Origin: Cladopsammia gracilis
Taxonomy: Eukaryota; Cnidaria; Anthozoa; Scleractinia; Dendrophylliidae
DNA: 64,000 nucleotides
Assembly (NCBI GenBank): GCA_022457155.1
Contig: JAJGOT010000607.1
Span: 366,001 to 430,000 of the forward strand
Direction: 5' to 3'
This document shows positions 25,001 to 35,244 of the stretch, one piece after another (within the stretch, counting starts at the first letter, position 1; each line of letters starts with the position of its first letter). The notes beneath the pieces are model-generated. The model was not told where the DNA came from, did no database searches, and saw only the letters and a program-made list of their open reading frames with translations. The position numbers and the translations under genes were made by a program.

Positions 25001-28000
25001 ACATTTGTACATGTAGTGAGAGAGTGGCACAGAATCTTTCTCATGCCAAAAAGGGACACTTGACTTGTTATCTTGCACATTAAGTGGAATGCATAATCCT
25101 GCCATTCCATGCTAAGAATTTGGCTTTGATGGGCAAATCACCCCCTTGGACAAACATTGCCATTGTCATTGATCAGCTGGCTGATGAGTTCTGGAGCACA
25201 TTTGAGGAGGGGGAGGGGGGAAGGGGGAGGACTTATTAGAGAAAGGGGGTGTAAGACTGTACCCTAAGGGTTACCACAGGGAGCCCAAAGGGAGCCCAAC
25301 TGTAAAATTTAGGGTGCCCAGCAATTGAGCTATGTGCAGAAACTCAGTTTTTCTTGTCGCCTGAAGACAAACTACTAGAGAATAGCCCTATTATACTTTA
25401 GTGAAACATGATGTCATCGAACTACACATGGATAAACATCCAGAAACCATACAGTCATTCATTGATCAATGAAGTTTTATACATTCATAATTAATGTAAT
25501 TAAGATTATTTTTTTGGCTCCACTGCAGCTAATGTATCCTCCAAAGCTCACGAGTACTGTATATGTGAATTTGTGTTTGGATTGGTGTGATAAAAATGCA
25601 CCTGTAATACAGTCTGTCGTTAATTTATCGTTTTGATTGTGAAGAAAAAAGATGAAGAGGAAAGGGCTTAATATTTTTTTTTTTGCTCCAAAAATGGGAG
25701 CTTGTTAGAGAGGGGGGGGGGGGGGGGGAAAGGGGGGGGCTTATTTGAGAAGAGAGCTTATTTGAGAGGATTTACGGTAGTTAAAAACATGGTAATGAAG
25801 TTTTTGTCCTTTTATTCCCACCTGCCGATGAACAAAGATAACAGAACCAAGAAGTTTCCATGTTCCACCCTGACGATCAAATCTCAAAACTCGAAGCAGA
25901 GGAAAAAATCTTAATAGCCTGGAGGAAAAAAATTGATTACTTTAGAATATAACCAATGATTATAAGAGACTACTGACACTGTGGTTAAATAAATAACAAT
26001 TTAATAAAGTTAACGACCACGAGCTTAGCAGACGCCTCCAGTCAGCTGTCAAACTCTCTAGTGCAGGCTCACATGGAACATTGCAGTTTCGTCTCAGCTA
26101 GGATCTTCAAGTTTTTCGAGCGGCTTTGTAGCGGTTGTCTTCAGCGTTCCCCCACCCCATCCCACCCCACCCTCTATTTTTTCCTTCCACTGATTCAATC
26201 AGTGTGACGGGTGCCTAGAATGGGGGCTCATGGCTGGGTTGCGGGGATTTGCCAGCCATGGGGGCAGCATTTTATCTAGGGCAGGCTGGCTGGCCACAGT
26301 GGAGCCCCTGGATACCCCAGGCACCCACCTTCCATTTAAGCGATGCAGTCGGTTAAATTAGGTTAAGTTGCACACAAGTCACAAGTGACCCACTCGGCTG
26401 GTCGCACACGAGCCACAGGTGACCCACTTGGCTGGTCGCACACGAGCCACAGGTGACCCACTCGGCCGGAGCTTAACCCAGTTTCTGTAGCATGAAGCAA
26501 CTAGGAATATTGTTACTCCCCCCTGGATGGGATGCTAGTCCATCACAGGATTACCTAGCTCCAGCATTTTGTTGCTGGTATCCATTTATACACCTGGGTG
26601 GACTGCAGGGCACAAAATTAACTTTTTTCTCAAGGAGACATTCGGCTCCTAAATATTCCAAAGTGGTTGCCAAGTCCAAAAAGTTAGTAACTATTCTTTT
26701 TTCCAAAAATGAAAACAAAAAATATCGACATAGAGAGCACGAGCGACGCGGAATATTCTGAGCCCGCAATATGCACTGTTAGCAAAAGGGACATTTGAAT
26801 GCACAACGTAGCCTCTGAAATATCCAAGATGGCAGATGTTGATGTTTCACTTCATACGGTTCGTGACGGTTTTGCTACAAACCTCGTCAATCGCACCGAT
26901 TTACCCACCTTCAAGCTTTATTTAATTGCACAATACATTAAGGTAGGATGAAGCAATTTGGCAACTAACTTTCGAATCTTGGTTGCCAGCACGGAAAACT
27001 TAAAAATAATACATCTTGTCTTACCTAGTAACTGGAGAAGTGGAAATGTTGCTGATCAGTGACACAGCCACAATTGAAGAAACAATAACTATCATATCTG
27101 TAAAGAGAGAATAAACAATTGATGTCAAATTCAAATAATACTACAGATTATGCATTTACCAAATCCAGACTGGGTTATTGATTTTCTTCTGGGATAGGGG
27201 GGTTGGAATTCACTGCTCTTCTGTATCGTCAAGAGTATTAATGCTGTGACAATGAAACTTGATGGGTACAGTGCAGGGGCAGATCCAGGAAATGTATAAA
27301 GAGGAAGCCGGAGTAATTTTGATAGCGACAATATGGGTGTGTAAGTGACCATCAGGCTCTAGGGGGTTCAGGGGCATAATATTCCCAGGCAAAAGGGGAG
27401 GCTACGGCCCTCTCAGCCCCCTCCCCCCTAAATCTGCCCCTGCAGTGAACCATTTTTCAGCCACACAACCTTCAGGACCATCTCTACCTGTCTGCCTTAG
27501 AGAGGTGTCGTCTTATAGAGAGTTTCGTTACCATGAACAAAAATTTGGTAAAAACTGGCCAATAATAATCATTGATGTCCATCTTAGAGAGGTGTCCACT
27601 TTACAGGGGTGTCTGTCTTAAACCATGCACTCCCAGAGTCAATTATGGAGACATGTAGTGTAGTTCTAACTTTTTAGTCTGTAAACGAAATCCTATGGTG
27701 TGACCATTCAAATGAAACCTCTTTGGCAGTACTTTTGCATGGTACCATTTGTTGTAACTTTTGAGTCTGTTGATGAAATCCTATGGTGTGACCATTCAAA
27801 TGAAACCTCTTCAGCAGTACTTTTGCATGGTACCATTTGTTCTAACTTTTGAGTCTGTTGATGAAATCCTATGGTGTGACCATTCAAATGAAACCTCTTC
27901 AGCAGTACTTTTGCATGGTACCATTTGTTCTAACATTTGAGTCTGTTGATGAAATCCTATGGTGTGACCATTCAAATGAAACCTCTTCAGCAGTACTTTT

Positions 28001-31000
28001 GCATGGTACCATTTGTTCTAACTTTTGAGTCTGTGGACGAAATCCTACGGTGTGACCATTCAAATGAAACCTCTTCAACAGTACTTTTGCATGGTACTAT
28101 TTGTTTTACAATATTTTACAAAATGAAATTTGGGATTTTTCTTGAATTTTGATGTTTGGCACTCTTGGAAGTGTCAAAGGGTTAAGGGAGTTTACAGCAT
28201 ATGCATATTCAAAAATATATTCTATATGGGCAGGATGTTTAGTTTTGACAACTGATGCTACAAAACATAGTATTTTGACTGTGAGCCCCCCCACCCCCAC
28301 CCCCCCCCCCCCCCCAAGACACTTTTAGACAGGCACATGATCTGATCAGGTTTATCAGAATGAGAATTACATCATGATCTCCAGACAGTCGCCATCTTGG
28401 ATCTCCATAAAACCAATGGAAGGATGCTAAAATGATCTAAAAGTGTGAAAGCTGTAAGCTATATATGCTTATCACAGTAATACATGTTGTGTATAAATAA
28501 ATTTATTTGTGCACACCTATGATGGAATAGAGTTGTATAGCAAAACGTAATCTTCCTTTTATTCCTACATAAGCACTCCGACAGCCTGCTGCCCACACTC
28601 GTACAATGTACTCCACTAGAAAAATAACTATTAAAATAATCTCCTGCAAAAGAAACAAAATATAAAATAAAATATTTATTAATTTACCGAGTCAATTGGC
28701 TCATTATTGCCTTCACCTTAACTAGTGCACTTAACTGGATTTCTATGGGATGAAGTGGCTCAAAGTATTGTGAGGTATAACTAATCAATGATATTTCTCA
28801 ATGATATTGTGGCATCTTGGACTAAATGTAGATCACCCTCTCCTAGATCCTCAAGAGTCCCTTCCCTTACAGACCATAGATCCCCTGGGGCCCTTCTCCT
28901 AGATCCTTAAGAGTCCCTTCCCTTACTGACTGTAGATCCCCTTGGGCCCCTCCTCTAGATCTCCTAGGGTCCCTCCCTTAGATCTCCTAGAGTCCCTCCC
29001 CTACTAGATCCCTTACTGCCCCACTGCCCCTTCTCTAGGTGCCCTAGAGTTCCTCCTCTAGATATCCCTTACTGCCCCTCCTCTAGATCCTCCACTGACC
29101 CTTCCCTAGATCCCCTAGGGTTCCTCCCGTAGATCCCCCACTGCTCCTCCACTAGATCCCCTAGGGTTCCTCCCCTAGATCCCCTAGGGTCCTTTCCCCA
29201 GATCTGCCAATGAAGCATTACACTATAAACTCAGGATTGAACCTAGAACCAATCATTTTGGACTTACCACAACTAATACTGGTATATGTAAAATATCTTC
29301 AAAGTTTGTATCATCTGTGTGGACTGTGCTCAGCACAGTTAAAATTAAACTTACGATAACAAGTATAAATCTGCAAACAAAACAAAATGACACCCTTAGC
29401 CTTGATCAAAGACACAGAGCCATTTGAAACACATTCATTACAGATGATACATATTTTATGAAAAGGAGCATCATGATTTGTCATACTGTACATTTAATAA
29501 TAGTAATAACAATGTTATTATTATTTTAAAAACTATCAACTTTATTTAACAGTAAAAAAACTGAAAAACTTGTGGTCCTCTGATGACTACAGTATTTTTT
29601 GTTCTGGTTATGTGACACATCAAAATAAGAAAGAAACTTGAACAAATATTTAAGGTTACAGTGTACCTTCGGGGGTGTCTCCAGTATAACAGCTCTAGCG
29701 TCTTAAGATTACACTAAATATACCTAAACCCAGATATCAAATTAAAGCTTATAGAGCTGGCTATCTAAATATGGAAACCATTTGGTAATGAAATGAATTG
29801 TCGAATTTTTTACGACGTCTAAATTCGAACGTCCGAATCAGCTTTAAAATGCTATAACTCAAAGCGATTATTATATTTTGCTAATTTGATTTGTTCTTGG
29901 GTTTCCGGACACGAAGCGCTTAAAAAACGTGTCGGCGATTTTCCATATTCAATTGCAGTGAAAAGTTACAGAATATTTTTGAAAAGGGGAGAAAAAAAAT
30001 TGGAATGATCGCACGGAAATGCCTGTTGACGAAAAAATTTTCGGAATTAAGAAATTCGCCGACACGTTTTTGTTGATTATATGTTAGCCTAGCTTCTGTC
30101 CAAATTTAAGGAAAATCGAACAAATTCCCTTTGAGTTGTAGCTCTTTAAAGTGTCCCCAACAAGCGAAAAATTAACTTTGAGAAAACGGCGCTTAAAAAA
30201 ACATATCGCTTAATAAACAAACTCTGCCCACAAAAGTTATACCGTCATTTCTCCGTCAATTGTCACTATTTTTCGATACTTTTTTTTTTGGATGAAAGTT
30301 CATTCTGTAAACTTTATTTTAACGCCAAAAAAAAAATTTCAATAAATTTTCGATCTAAAGGTACACTGTAACCTTAAAGAGAAACCCAGTGAAACAAACT
30401 TTATCAGTTCTGATGCCAGTTGAAGTCACGAAGACAAAATAAGACAGAAGAGAAGTTTTCCTTAGCAACAGCCTTGTAGTTAAGATTCTTTCCCCTTAAG
30501 TTGCCAGAAAGCTCAAGCCAACAGTGTAGATGTACAATGTACCGGTATGTGTTTTGCAAACCACAGTAGAGAATAATAAAATTTTAAAGGCTATGAAACA
30601 GTATCCATAATTATCTTTTCATTCTTTCTTTTGTCTGAATGCTAGTGTGATAATATATCTTGAAACTGATGTTCAAATTATAGTATATGTCAGACCTTTG
30701 GCATGAAATTAATGTACTGTACATCTTGAATGTAATTTGAGCTCAGTCACACAATCTGTGACACAAATAAATTTTTCTAGTCTACCTATAATTACAGATG
30801 TATGTCTTGAAATTGAGACAGGGTAGCACAAGTGACCCCAAAGCCAAAAATAAACTTTGAGCCCTGAGAGAGCATTTGTTTAATATGTGAAATCCGAGGA
30901 CCTATAACAGGGATCTATAACAGGGACCTATAAATGGAATCCTGTTGGAACACATTTTTGTGTTCTAATCAAAGAACATTGTTATGCCAGGAGGTTTTTG

Positions 31001-34000
31001 TTCTCAGTGATGAAAACAACTCAATCTCAGCCACAAAGGAACAAAAACAACTGAGATGGATCTGATAAAGCAAAGGAGTTAATTAAATAGTAGTTTCTTG
31101 GTGTTGCCAATGGTGTGATCACCAAATGATATAAAACAAAAGATTCAAAAGACACTGAACAACACCCACGCCACAACACAAAAGCTAACCAACAATGGCT
31201 TCCGCAACACCAAGACATGCCCATTAAATTACATCAACAGCTCTGCCAGAATCTGCCAGAATGTCTCCAAGAGTCACTTATGGAGACATGTTATGTAGTA
31301 CTGACTTTTGAGTCTCTCAACAAAATCCTATGGTGTGACCATTCAAATAAAAACCTATTCGGCAGTACTTTTTCATGGTACCATTTGTTCAAACTTTTGA
31401 AAATTATCATTCTGTGGATGAAATCCTATGGTGTGACCATTCAAATGAAACCTCTTCAGCAGTACTTTTGCATGGTACCATTTTGTTCTACCTTTTGAGT
31501 CTGTTGATGAAAACATATGGTGTGACCATTCAAATGAAACCACTTCGGCTGAACTTTTGCATGGTACCATTTGTTTTTCAGTATTTTACAAAATGAAATT
31601 TGGGATTTTTCTTGAATTTTGATTTTTGATACTCTTTGGGTTTTAACCTGCTTTGACCCATCTGCTATATCACACAGTCATATTTTAAGGGATCATTCGC
31701 AAATAAACACTATGGAGCAGTACTTCCCTGCAGTGCTGTTTATTCTGATGTAAAAGTAATGGTTCTTATTTTGAAGTCTGTGGATGAAATCCTATAGTGT
31801 GACCATTCAAATGAAAACTATTCAGCAGTACTCCTATGGTGCTGTTTATAATATAAATTTTTTAACTCTTGAGTCTGTGGATGAATATATCACATTTTGA
31901 ACATTTCAACACATGTAAAATCTACTGAACACTTCTTTCCTGTGGTGCTGTTGATTATGCTGTACAAGGCGATTCTAAACTACAAGTCTGTGAATAGAAG
32001 TCTAATGTACAAGCATTCACATGAAAGCTACTGAACAGTACTTTTGTGTGGTACTGTTTATAAATGTGTATACGAGATCATTCTTGATTTAGACTCTGTG
32101 AATAGAATCCTAAGGTCTAGCCATTGAAAGTTACTGAACAATACTTAATTTCCTGTGGTGCTGTTCATTATGCCGTACAAGGTGGTTCCAACGTTTACGT
32201 CTGTATGAATGAAATCCATTCAAATGAAAGCTATTGAGCAGTACTTTCCTATGGTGCTGTTTATTGAATTTCATAACATGGTTTTTACTTTTGAGTCTGT
32301 AGAATTTTCCAATCAATGCTACAGACCAAACCTTTTCTGTGGGGCTCCTTGTTTTCAAGTGTAATTTAAGAAAACTTGGCAAGCCTAAAAGGAAACTCCC
32401 AAACATATTGTATTGTATTTTAAGCAATCAGTACAGATGAACCAGATGACCTGGCCTGATCTACTAAGGATGGTAATCAGATTTTGAAGATTACAAAACT
32501 CTGTTTATCACAAATTGAATAAGAAAGGAATTTGAGACAAAAAGCAATAATTTATGCGAGACGGAAAAATAATAAACACCTTCCAACATTTTTAGTTGAC
32601 TTAAACACCTGTTGTGTGTTTCTACTAAACAGTGTTAACATTTTTACCTTTTTCATGAATAAACAAATTAATTCACTAGTGAAAGGGTAGTTCAAACAGG
32701 AAAGGCTGGTTGGGGTAGAATGTTCTTTGATGGAGTGATGTTTGTTTCTGTTGAAAATGATCAATTGTCATCTATACAATAAATGACCAAGCTACACATC
32801 ACATGTTAACAGTCTTTTGTAAATTCTAGGTGTTGTTAAACAGACACAGCAAGAGGCACAGATGAATTTTTTTAGCAATTTGCTTTAAAGATCTGTCAAA
32901 GAAAAATCATTATCTATCATCAAACAAATCGCTTTTAAAAACAAAATTGAGTTCCAAGATTTATCAGCTTCTGACTGTGCATTTAAAATGTTTAAACTAC
33001 AAAAAACCTCTGGTGGTCTAAGCATGCATATATGCAAAAATATGTACAAACTACATGGAGTAAAAATAATGATTATTTTGCACTCAGTTGGCAATAATTA
33101 CAAGTTAGTGATTGATAGATAATTTGCACAGGTAATTCAATAATCTTTTTGACAACTTGGCGAAAATTTTTTTTTCAAGATCACACACATACTGAATGTC
33201 TCACTTACACTGCTAATGGTGCAATATTCACTGAAAGAAAAATAAAGATCTTGCTAATTGCCACATCTCTATAGTTACCATGATGTAGTAAAAGCTCATA
33301 TTCAAACAGGAAAATCTGTTTGGAGTCTAAAAGCTGAAACAAATGTATTGATCGGCATTTACAAAACGTCTTGAATGATCTAGCAAAATTATGACCAAGG
33401 ATTAGCCAGACTGAGTTGGTTTTATGTCAACTGTCTAAGTGATTCAAGAATTAATGATCCCATGAGAGGAAAACAAACAATACCTGTCACATTTTCACCC
33501 ACACTCAATAATAAAAGTGAATAATTCAGCAAAGATACTGGAAATAATTTCTTTACCATCGATAAACATCAAGAATTGTTTTAGTTGGTTAGTTTTTAGC
33601 GAGAAAATTACAAAGCAAGTAACTAATTTATACCCCGCCGGATCGATTTTTAACCTCTCGTCTATTGTAAACAATTCACAACACCGCAAAATAATTCCTA
33701 ATCTTGGATTATTGCTCACGCAACACTTATGAAAGAAAAGTAAGAACACGGATTGGAAGAAAATAAAAGTTCGCATTGATCTAATTACTGTTTAATTTTA
33801 AGGCTGATTGAAATGCATTATCTCGATAAAACGGCCCGAAAATTTTGACAGCAAGCACGTAAACCACCTTCTGCATGCTCTCCTCAAGAGGGGAAAATGA
33901 AAATTAATACTAATCAATTTCAAAAACGGTTATTTAAGTTTAACTTACTACGATTTCTGTAAAACATGGAACAGTAAAAAGTCGTTAAATCAAAACAATG

Positions 34001-34596
34001 AATTATAACGCCATGACACCACTGGGAAAATGCGATCGCTCTGAAATGAAAACAGAAGTGAACACATTTGTTGCGCATAAGAGCTGCGACTGAAGACATG
34101 CCATCACTCAAGAAGTGCTAATTTTGTACATTCAATTCTCGCACTAAAAGAGGTTGAAAGTCGCAATAGGTTATAATCTATTCCCTTTCAAATGATAAAA
34201 TATTAATTTGCGAGAGACCAGCTACTAACATCAACAAGCGAAAGAAAGATTGGTGTACTGTACTTACAAAAGAGCATGATATGAGAACGAGAGAAACCCT
34301 CGCGGCATCTCCAGAAATCTAAAGCAATAGTTCTGTATTTTTCGATAGTCTTCGGGAAAAATCCCCCATCTTTTTCTTGTAAACCGTTCCCTGCGTTTTT
34401 CGTCTTTATCCCTGTGTCCATTTTGATGTGTAAAGTCTTCACTTTTCTTCGAAGTATGATTAAGTCTTCGCAATTGAACATTTTCTCCGGCCTCGTCATA
34501 AAAGCCACTGGCGGAATGTTTGTCATTAAAGGAGCCACCAGCTCCAAGCATATCAATGCTTTCTCGCCGTAAATCTGCAGTCACGGGCCTAGTCAT
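12017..34596 (-). CDS. KCNQ/Kv7-type voltage-gated potassium channel, complete, 16 coding exons
   Basis: Exons in transcript order: 34268-34596, 29268-29370, 28517-28643, 27025-27097, 25822-25918, 24679-24804, 24285-24395, 23373-23468, 22510-22822, 19152-19286, 18617-18668, 16313-16388, 15023-15117, 14877-14914, 14138-14196, 12017-13000. All are GT-AG and phases close to a 2814-nt ORF (937 residues). Order of parts: cytosolic N-terminus (1-100), S1 (~108-130), S2 (~145-165), S3 (~188-203), S4 (211-226), S5 (~244-268), pore with TTVGYGD (289-295), S6 ending in the KCNQ hallmark PAGILGSG (321-328), helix A/IQ-like region (~345-370), helix B (~522-550), helix C (~552-580), helix D coiled coil (~597-625), then a ~310-residue low-complexity tail. 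Segments [12 protein letters not shown] and [14 protein letters not shown] are diagnostic. It is closest by eye to KCNQ1 (HRQELLTT, AEKDV) but not assignable to one vertebrate paralogue. Expected role: slow, PIP2- and calmodulin-dependent M-type potassium current. The start is the only ATG upstream of S1 in the open first exon. Confidence 0.93.
13029..13276 (+). repeat. TCA trinucleotide microsatellite in KCNQ intron 15
   Basis: About 250 bp of TCATCA/TCGTCA triplets between exons 15 and 16 of KCNQ. It is interrupted by ACTCACCATCG near 13189 and 13213. Confidence 0.9.
14411..14680 (+). repeat. 106-bp tandem repeat (subfamily of the 88-bp repeat) in KCNQ intron 14
   Basis: The unit starting GTGGTTCTAACTTTTGAGTC recurs at 14411, 14517 and 14623, a strict 106-bp spacing. 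A diverged partial unit precedes it from about 14315. It shares the TTTGAGTCTGTGGATGAAAT and GTGACCATTCAAATGAAA core with the 88-bp units but has a longer spacer (GCTGTTTATTATGCTGTACA). Confidence 0.85.
14714..14840. mobile_element. Short MITE with TTCTTCGAATAAGCGC termini
   Basis: Left TTCTTCGAATAAGCGC and right GCGCTTATTCGAAGAA are perfect inverted repeats around about 95 bp containing further 'AATAAGCGCTC' strings. It lies in KCNQ intron 14, just before exon 14. Confidence 0.75.
15296..15538. mobile_element. MITE with GGCCGGGTTGTTCAAAGC termini
   Basis: Left GGCCGGGTTGTTCAAAGCGC and right GCTTTTGAACAACCGGGCC are inverted repeats bounding about 243 bp in KCNQ intron 12. Both ends adjoin CTG, consistent with a short target duplication. 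It directly abuts the 28-bp minisatellite. Confidence 0.7.
15549..16021 (+). repeat. 28-bp minisatellite (ACATGTTTTCCCGCGCTTGG) in KCNQ intron 12
   Basis: Units of the type TGTTTTCCCGCGCTTGGCACCCGTTACA recur with exact 28-bp spacing at 15581, 15609 and 15637, then decay rightwards over roughly 14 units. The unit equals an internal stretch of the CCAAT-rich MITE (GTTTTCCCGCGCTTGGCGCC...ACATG). The remaining MITE sequence follows at 16022-16290, so the array appears to be an expansion inside one MITE copy. Confidence 0.8.
16022..16290. mobile_element. Remainder of the CCAAT-rich MITE after the 28-bp array
   Basis: It contains the MITE landmarks in order: a GAGTGTCGAAAGTGATTGGC block, CCAATCAGAAGTAAA, TTTTCCCGCGCTTG, GAATTTGCTTCAAGTTCTG and TGTGATTGGCCAG. 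Together with the preceding array it fills most of KCNQ intron 12 up to exon 12 (from 16313). Confidence 0.65.
16612..18519 (+). mobile_element. 88-bp-repeat element, 20-unit array, in KCNQ intron 11
   Basis: Twenty head-to-tail 88-bp units run from 16657 to about 18417; each contains TTTTGAGTCTGTTGATGAAA, GTGTGACCATTCAAATGAAA and CAGCAGTACTTTTGCATGG. The left flank (CCCTTTCACTCTCAGAGTCA) and right flank (TTGGCACTCTTGGGAGTTAA) are imperfect inverted repeats of each other, and the same flanks bracket copies elsewhere with 1, 3 or 5 units. This is therefore a mobile element with an expandable core and not a free satellite. Confidence 0.85.
19152..19286 (-). other. KCNQ exon 10 with tandem (NAGNAG) acceptor
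   Basis: The exon encodes [17 protein letters not shown]...TPGSIWGG, part of the helix A-B linker. On the minus strand the acceptor reads TTTTCAGCAG, so splicing at either AG keeps frame and differs only by one alanine codon (A-D-G versus D-G). Such tandem acceptors often give both products; usage cannot be told from DNA. Confidence 0.8.
20093..20291. mobile_element. Foldback MITE with AATAGACCATTTCCGA termini in KCNQ intron 9
   Basis: The element is nearly palindromic over its whole 199 bp: left arm AATAGACCATTTCCGA, then AGCTTCTCTATCAAAGCGAG, mirrored at the right (CTCGCTTTGATAGAGAGGCT). The centre is around CAAATACGTTTTATTTG. It could extrude as a long hairpin. Confidence 0.8.
20906..21179. 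repeat. Two adjacent inverted repeats in KCNQ intron 9
   Basis: The first pair is GTCCAAATGATGTCT (20906) with AGACATCATTTGGAC (21021-21035). The second pair starts CACATGAAGGCATGGGGCGC (21054) and its complement ends at 21179. Each looks like the ends of a small foldback element; no coding content is credible. Confidence 0.6.
22510..22822 (-). other. KCNQ exon 9: helix A (calmodulin-binding) and variable linker
   Basis: With the end of exon 8 it encodes [20 protein letters not shown], equivalent to the IQ-like helix A that binds calmodulin in Kv7 channels (LIQxAWRCYA pattern; Ile becomes Leu here). About 80 residues of Ser/Thr/Lys-rich linker follow ([11 protein letters not shown], then [14 protein letters not shown]), with consensus basophilic phosphorylation sites such as RKAST. 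It continues into exon 10. Confidence 0.85.
22968..23195. mobile_element. Diverged CCAAT-rich MITE copy in KCNQ intron 8
   Basis: It carries TGCATTGCTACGCTTTGCGA, CCAATCAGATGTAAAATC and TTTTCCTGTACTTGGC in the same order as the intact copies. Terminal repeats are not preserved. Confidence 0.6.
23597..23802. repeat. Palindromic element with telomere-like CCCTAA core, KCNQ intron 7
   Basis: Outer inverted arms (GTGGACAAAACACTGACCCC and its complement ending GTTTTGTCCAC) enclose repeated GGACTACCC strings and an inner CCCTAACCCTAACCCTACCC facing GGGTCAGGGTTAGGG. The arms meet near 23685-23705. Confidence 0.65.
23803..23978 (+). mobile_element. Probable tRNA-derived SINE in KCNQ intron 7
   Basis: A GTTCGACTCCC stretch (23853-23863) matches a pol III B box, and a weaker A-box-like TGTCTTGGCAAGAAC lies about 40 bp before it. 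The downstream body (GAGTTTGTTGTTGGTTCTCA, then TCTGGGTACTCCAG, then CCTCAAAACCAACATTTGA) resembles a body common in invertebrate SINEs. No tRNA cloverleaf was confirmed. Confidence 0.5.
24285..24395 (-). other. KCNQ exon 7: selectivity filter and S6
   Basis: It encodes [16 protein letters not shown] and then S6 ([19 protein letters not shown]). The filter is TTVGYGD rather than the TTIGYGD usual in vertebrate Kv7 channels, a conservative change found in other Kv families. The PAG hinge straddles the boundary with exon 8 (23373-23468), which supplies [11 protein letters not shown] and the basic start of the C-terminal domain. Confidence 0.9.
25822..25918 (-). other. KCNQ exon 5: S4 voltage sensor with proline
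   Basis: This exon encodes [20 protein letters not shown] and the S4-S5 linker. Basic residues fall at 211, 214, 220, 223 and 226. Where vertebrate Kv7 channels have glutamine (the Q3 position of RFLQILR), this gene encodes proline 217. The position equivalent to the KCNQ1 histidine is arginine 223. The exon is flanked by a clean acceptor (CTCCAG) and donor (GTGGGA), and the flanking protein is conserved, so a frameshift or misread exon is unlikely. Confidence 0.85.
26364..26467 (+). repeat. 38-bp tandem repeat, about 2.7 copies, KCNQ intron 4
   Basis: The unit GTCGCACACGAGCCACAGG...TGACCCACTCGGCTG repeats with one divergent first copy (CACACAAGTCACAAGTGACC). The surrounding 1.1 kb intron has no exon-like sequence beyond the flanking KCNQ exons. 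Confidence 0.75.
27274..27442. mobile_element. CAGGGGC-ended MITE with 5-bp direct repeats, copy 1
   Basis: Left end CAGGGGCAGATCCAGGAAAT, right end AAATCTGCCCCTG. It is flanked by CAGTG at 27269-27273 and 27443-27447. A related copy lies at 45017-45182, also with 5-bp flanking repeats. It is in KCNQ intron 3. Confidence 0.75.
27618..28187 (+). mobile_element. 88-bp-repeat element, 5-unit copy, in KCNQ intron 3
   Basis: Five 88-bp units run from 27664 to about 28104. Left end TTAAACCATGCACTCCCAGA and right end GGCACTCTTGGAAGTGTCAA then AGGGTTAA match the flanks of the 20-unit copy. TTAA at both outer edges suggests the insertion site. Confidence 0.8.
28802..29195 (+). repeat. Degenerate CT-rich minisatellite (TAGATCCCCTAGGGTTCCTC) in KCNQ intron 2
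   Basis: About 390 bp of irregular 18-40 bp units built on CTAGATCCCCTAGGG and CCTCCCCTAGATC. It nearly fills the short intron between exons 3 and 2. Confidence 0.75.
29654..30373. mobile_element. TTAA-flanked DNA transposon remnant, 720 bp, KCNQ intron 1
   Basis: Left TTAA then GGTTACAGTGTACCTT (from 29654) and right AAGGTACACTGTAACC then TTAA (30374-30377) are inverted repeats. The interior lacks a transposase-sized ORF, so it is non-autonomous. Confidence 0.8.
31092..31215. mobile_element. Small MITE (TTTCTTGGTGTTGC ends), second copy, KCNQ intron 1
   Basis: Almost identical to 11250-11377, including the interior (GTGTGATCACCAAATGA, GCTAACCAACAATGGCTTCC). Here it is not nested in the GGTTCCCAC element, which defines the boundaries of the mobile unit. 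Confidence 0.75.
31261..32300 (+). repeat. Diverged 88-bp and 106-bp type repeats, KCNQ intron 1
   Basis: 31261-31650 is an 88-bp-type copy with about three units and the usual right tail (AAATGAAATTTGGGATTTTT). From about 31680 to 32300, older units of the 106-bp type follow (GTGCTGTTTATTATGCTGTA-like strings at increasing divergence). The rest of this 4.9 kb intron shows nothing else recognisable. Confidence 0.65.
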
Positions 34597-34715
34597 CGCT
34601 CAAACACATCATCACCACAAGAAGGAACTCAAAACCAAGCGCAAGTTCCGCTAAACAAAACAAGAGAAGATTATTCAACAAACTGCCAAACGACTTGAGT
34701 GAAGGAATGAGGCAA

Positions 34716-34753
34716 GTCACGTGGCATACTCAGAATACAAGGTTCTGATTGGT
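34716..34753 (-). promoter_or_regulatory. Candidate KCNQ proximal promoter motifs (E-box, CCAAT)
   Basis: Upstream of the KCNQ start codon are a perfect CACGTG E-box (34718-34723) and, on the gene strand, a CCAAT box (complement of ATTGG at 34748-34752), 120-155 bp before the ATG. They are conventional proximal elements in position, but CCAAT also occurs inside dispersed MITEs in this window, so the call is weak. Confidence 0.3.
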
Positions 34754-35031
34754 TGTTAGCCATGGCGGGAAATAATATTTCACAATGATGACTGTATATT
34801 TCTAACAATTCTTTAAAATTACTATGCTGCATGAATATCAGTCGAATTTTCTTAACATTTTTAACTACATTGTATTTAATTTTAACTTTTAAACAAATAT
34901 TTTTAATATTCTATAGCTAGGTATAAATTTAACACATATTTACATATTTTATCTTTTTGTTATACTTTCATAGTTCAGGCAAACGTTTAAAATGCAAGGC
35001 TAGTACAACGGAAATTAATGGCAGGTTTAAT

Positions 35032-35086
35032 GGCCAATATTTCGACTAGTAGAACTAGTCTTCTAGCTACAGGGCCAGCGTAGGAG
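35032..35086 (-). ncRNA. Hammerhead-like hairpin, interrupted core
   Basis: On the minus strand: GGCC, CTGTAGCTAGA, GACTAG/CTAGTC helix, GAAATAT, T, GGCC. Relative to its tandem sister (35245-35285) the core has an extra four bases, so it should be inactive. Confidence 0.5.
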
Positions 35087-35244
35087 TGAAAATAATAGAC
35101 AACGGCTCTTAAATTTGAATATAGATAACAAGTACATGATTGGCTAATATAAGATTACATGAAAAATATCTAACTAAGTTGTAACACTGATATAATCGTT
35201 TGAAATGCAAGGCTAGTACAACGGAAATTAATGGCAGGTTTAAT

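Noticed and set aside
33495..33776. Possible KCNQ exon with hydrophobic sequence upstream of S1
   Set aside because: Exon 1 (ending at 34268) joins in frame directly to exon 2 (29268-29370) to give a continuous S1 with the expected YHALLFILV sequence; inserting this stretch would break the helix.
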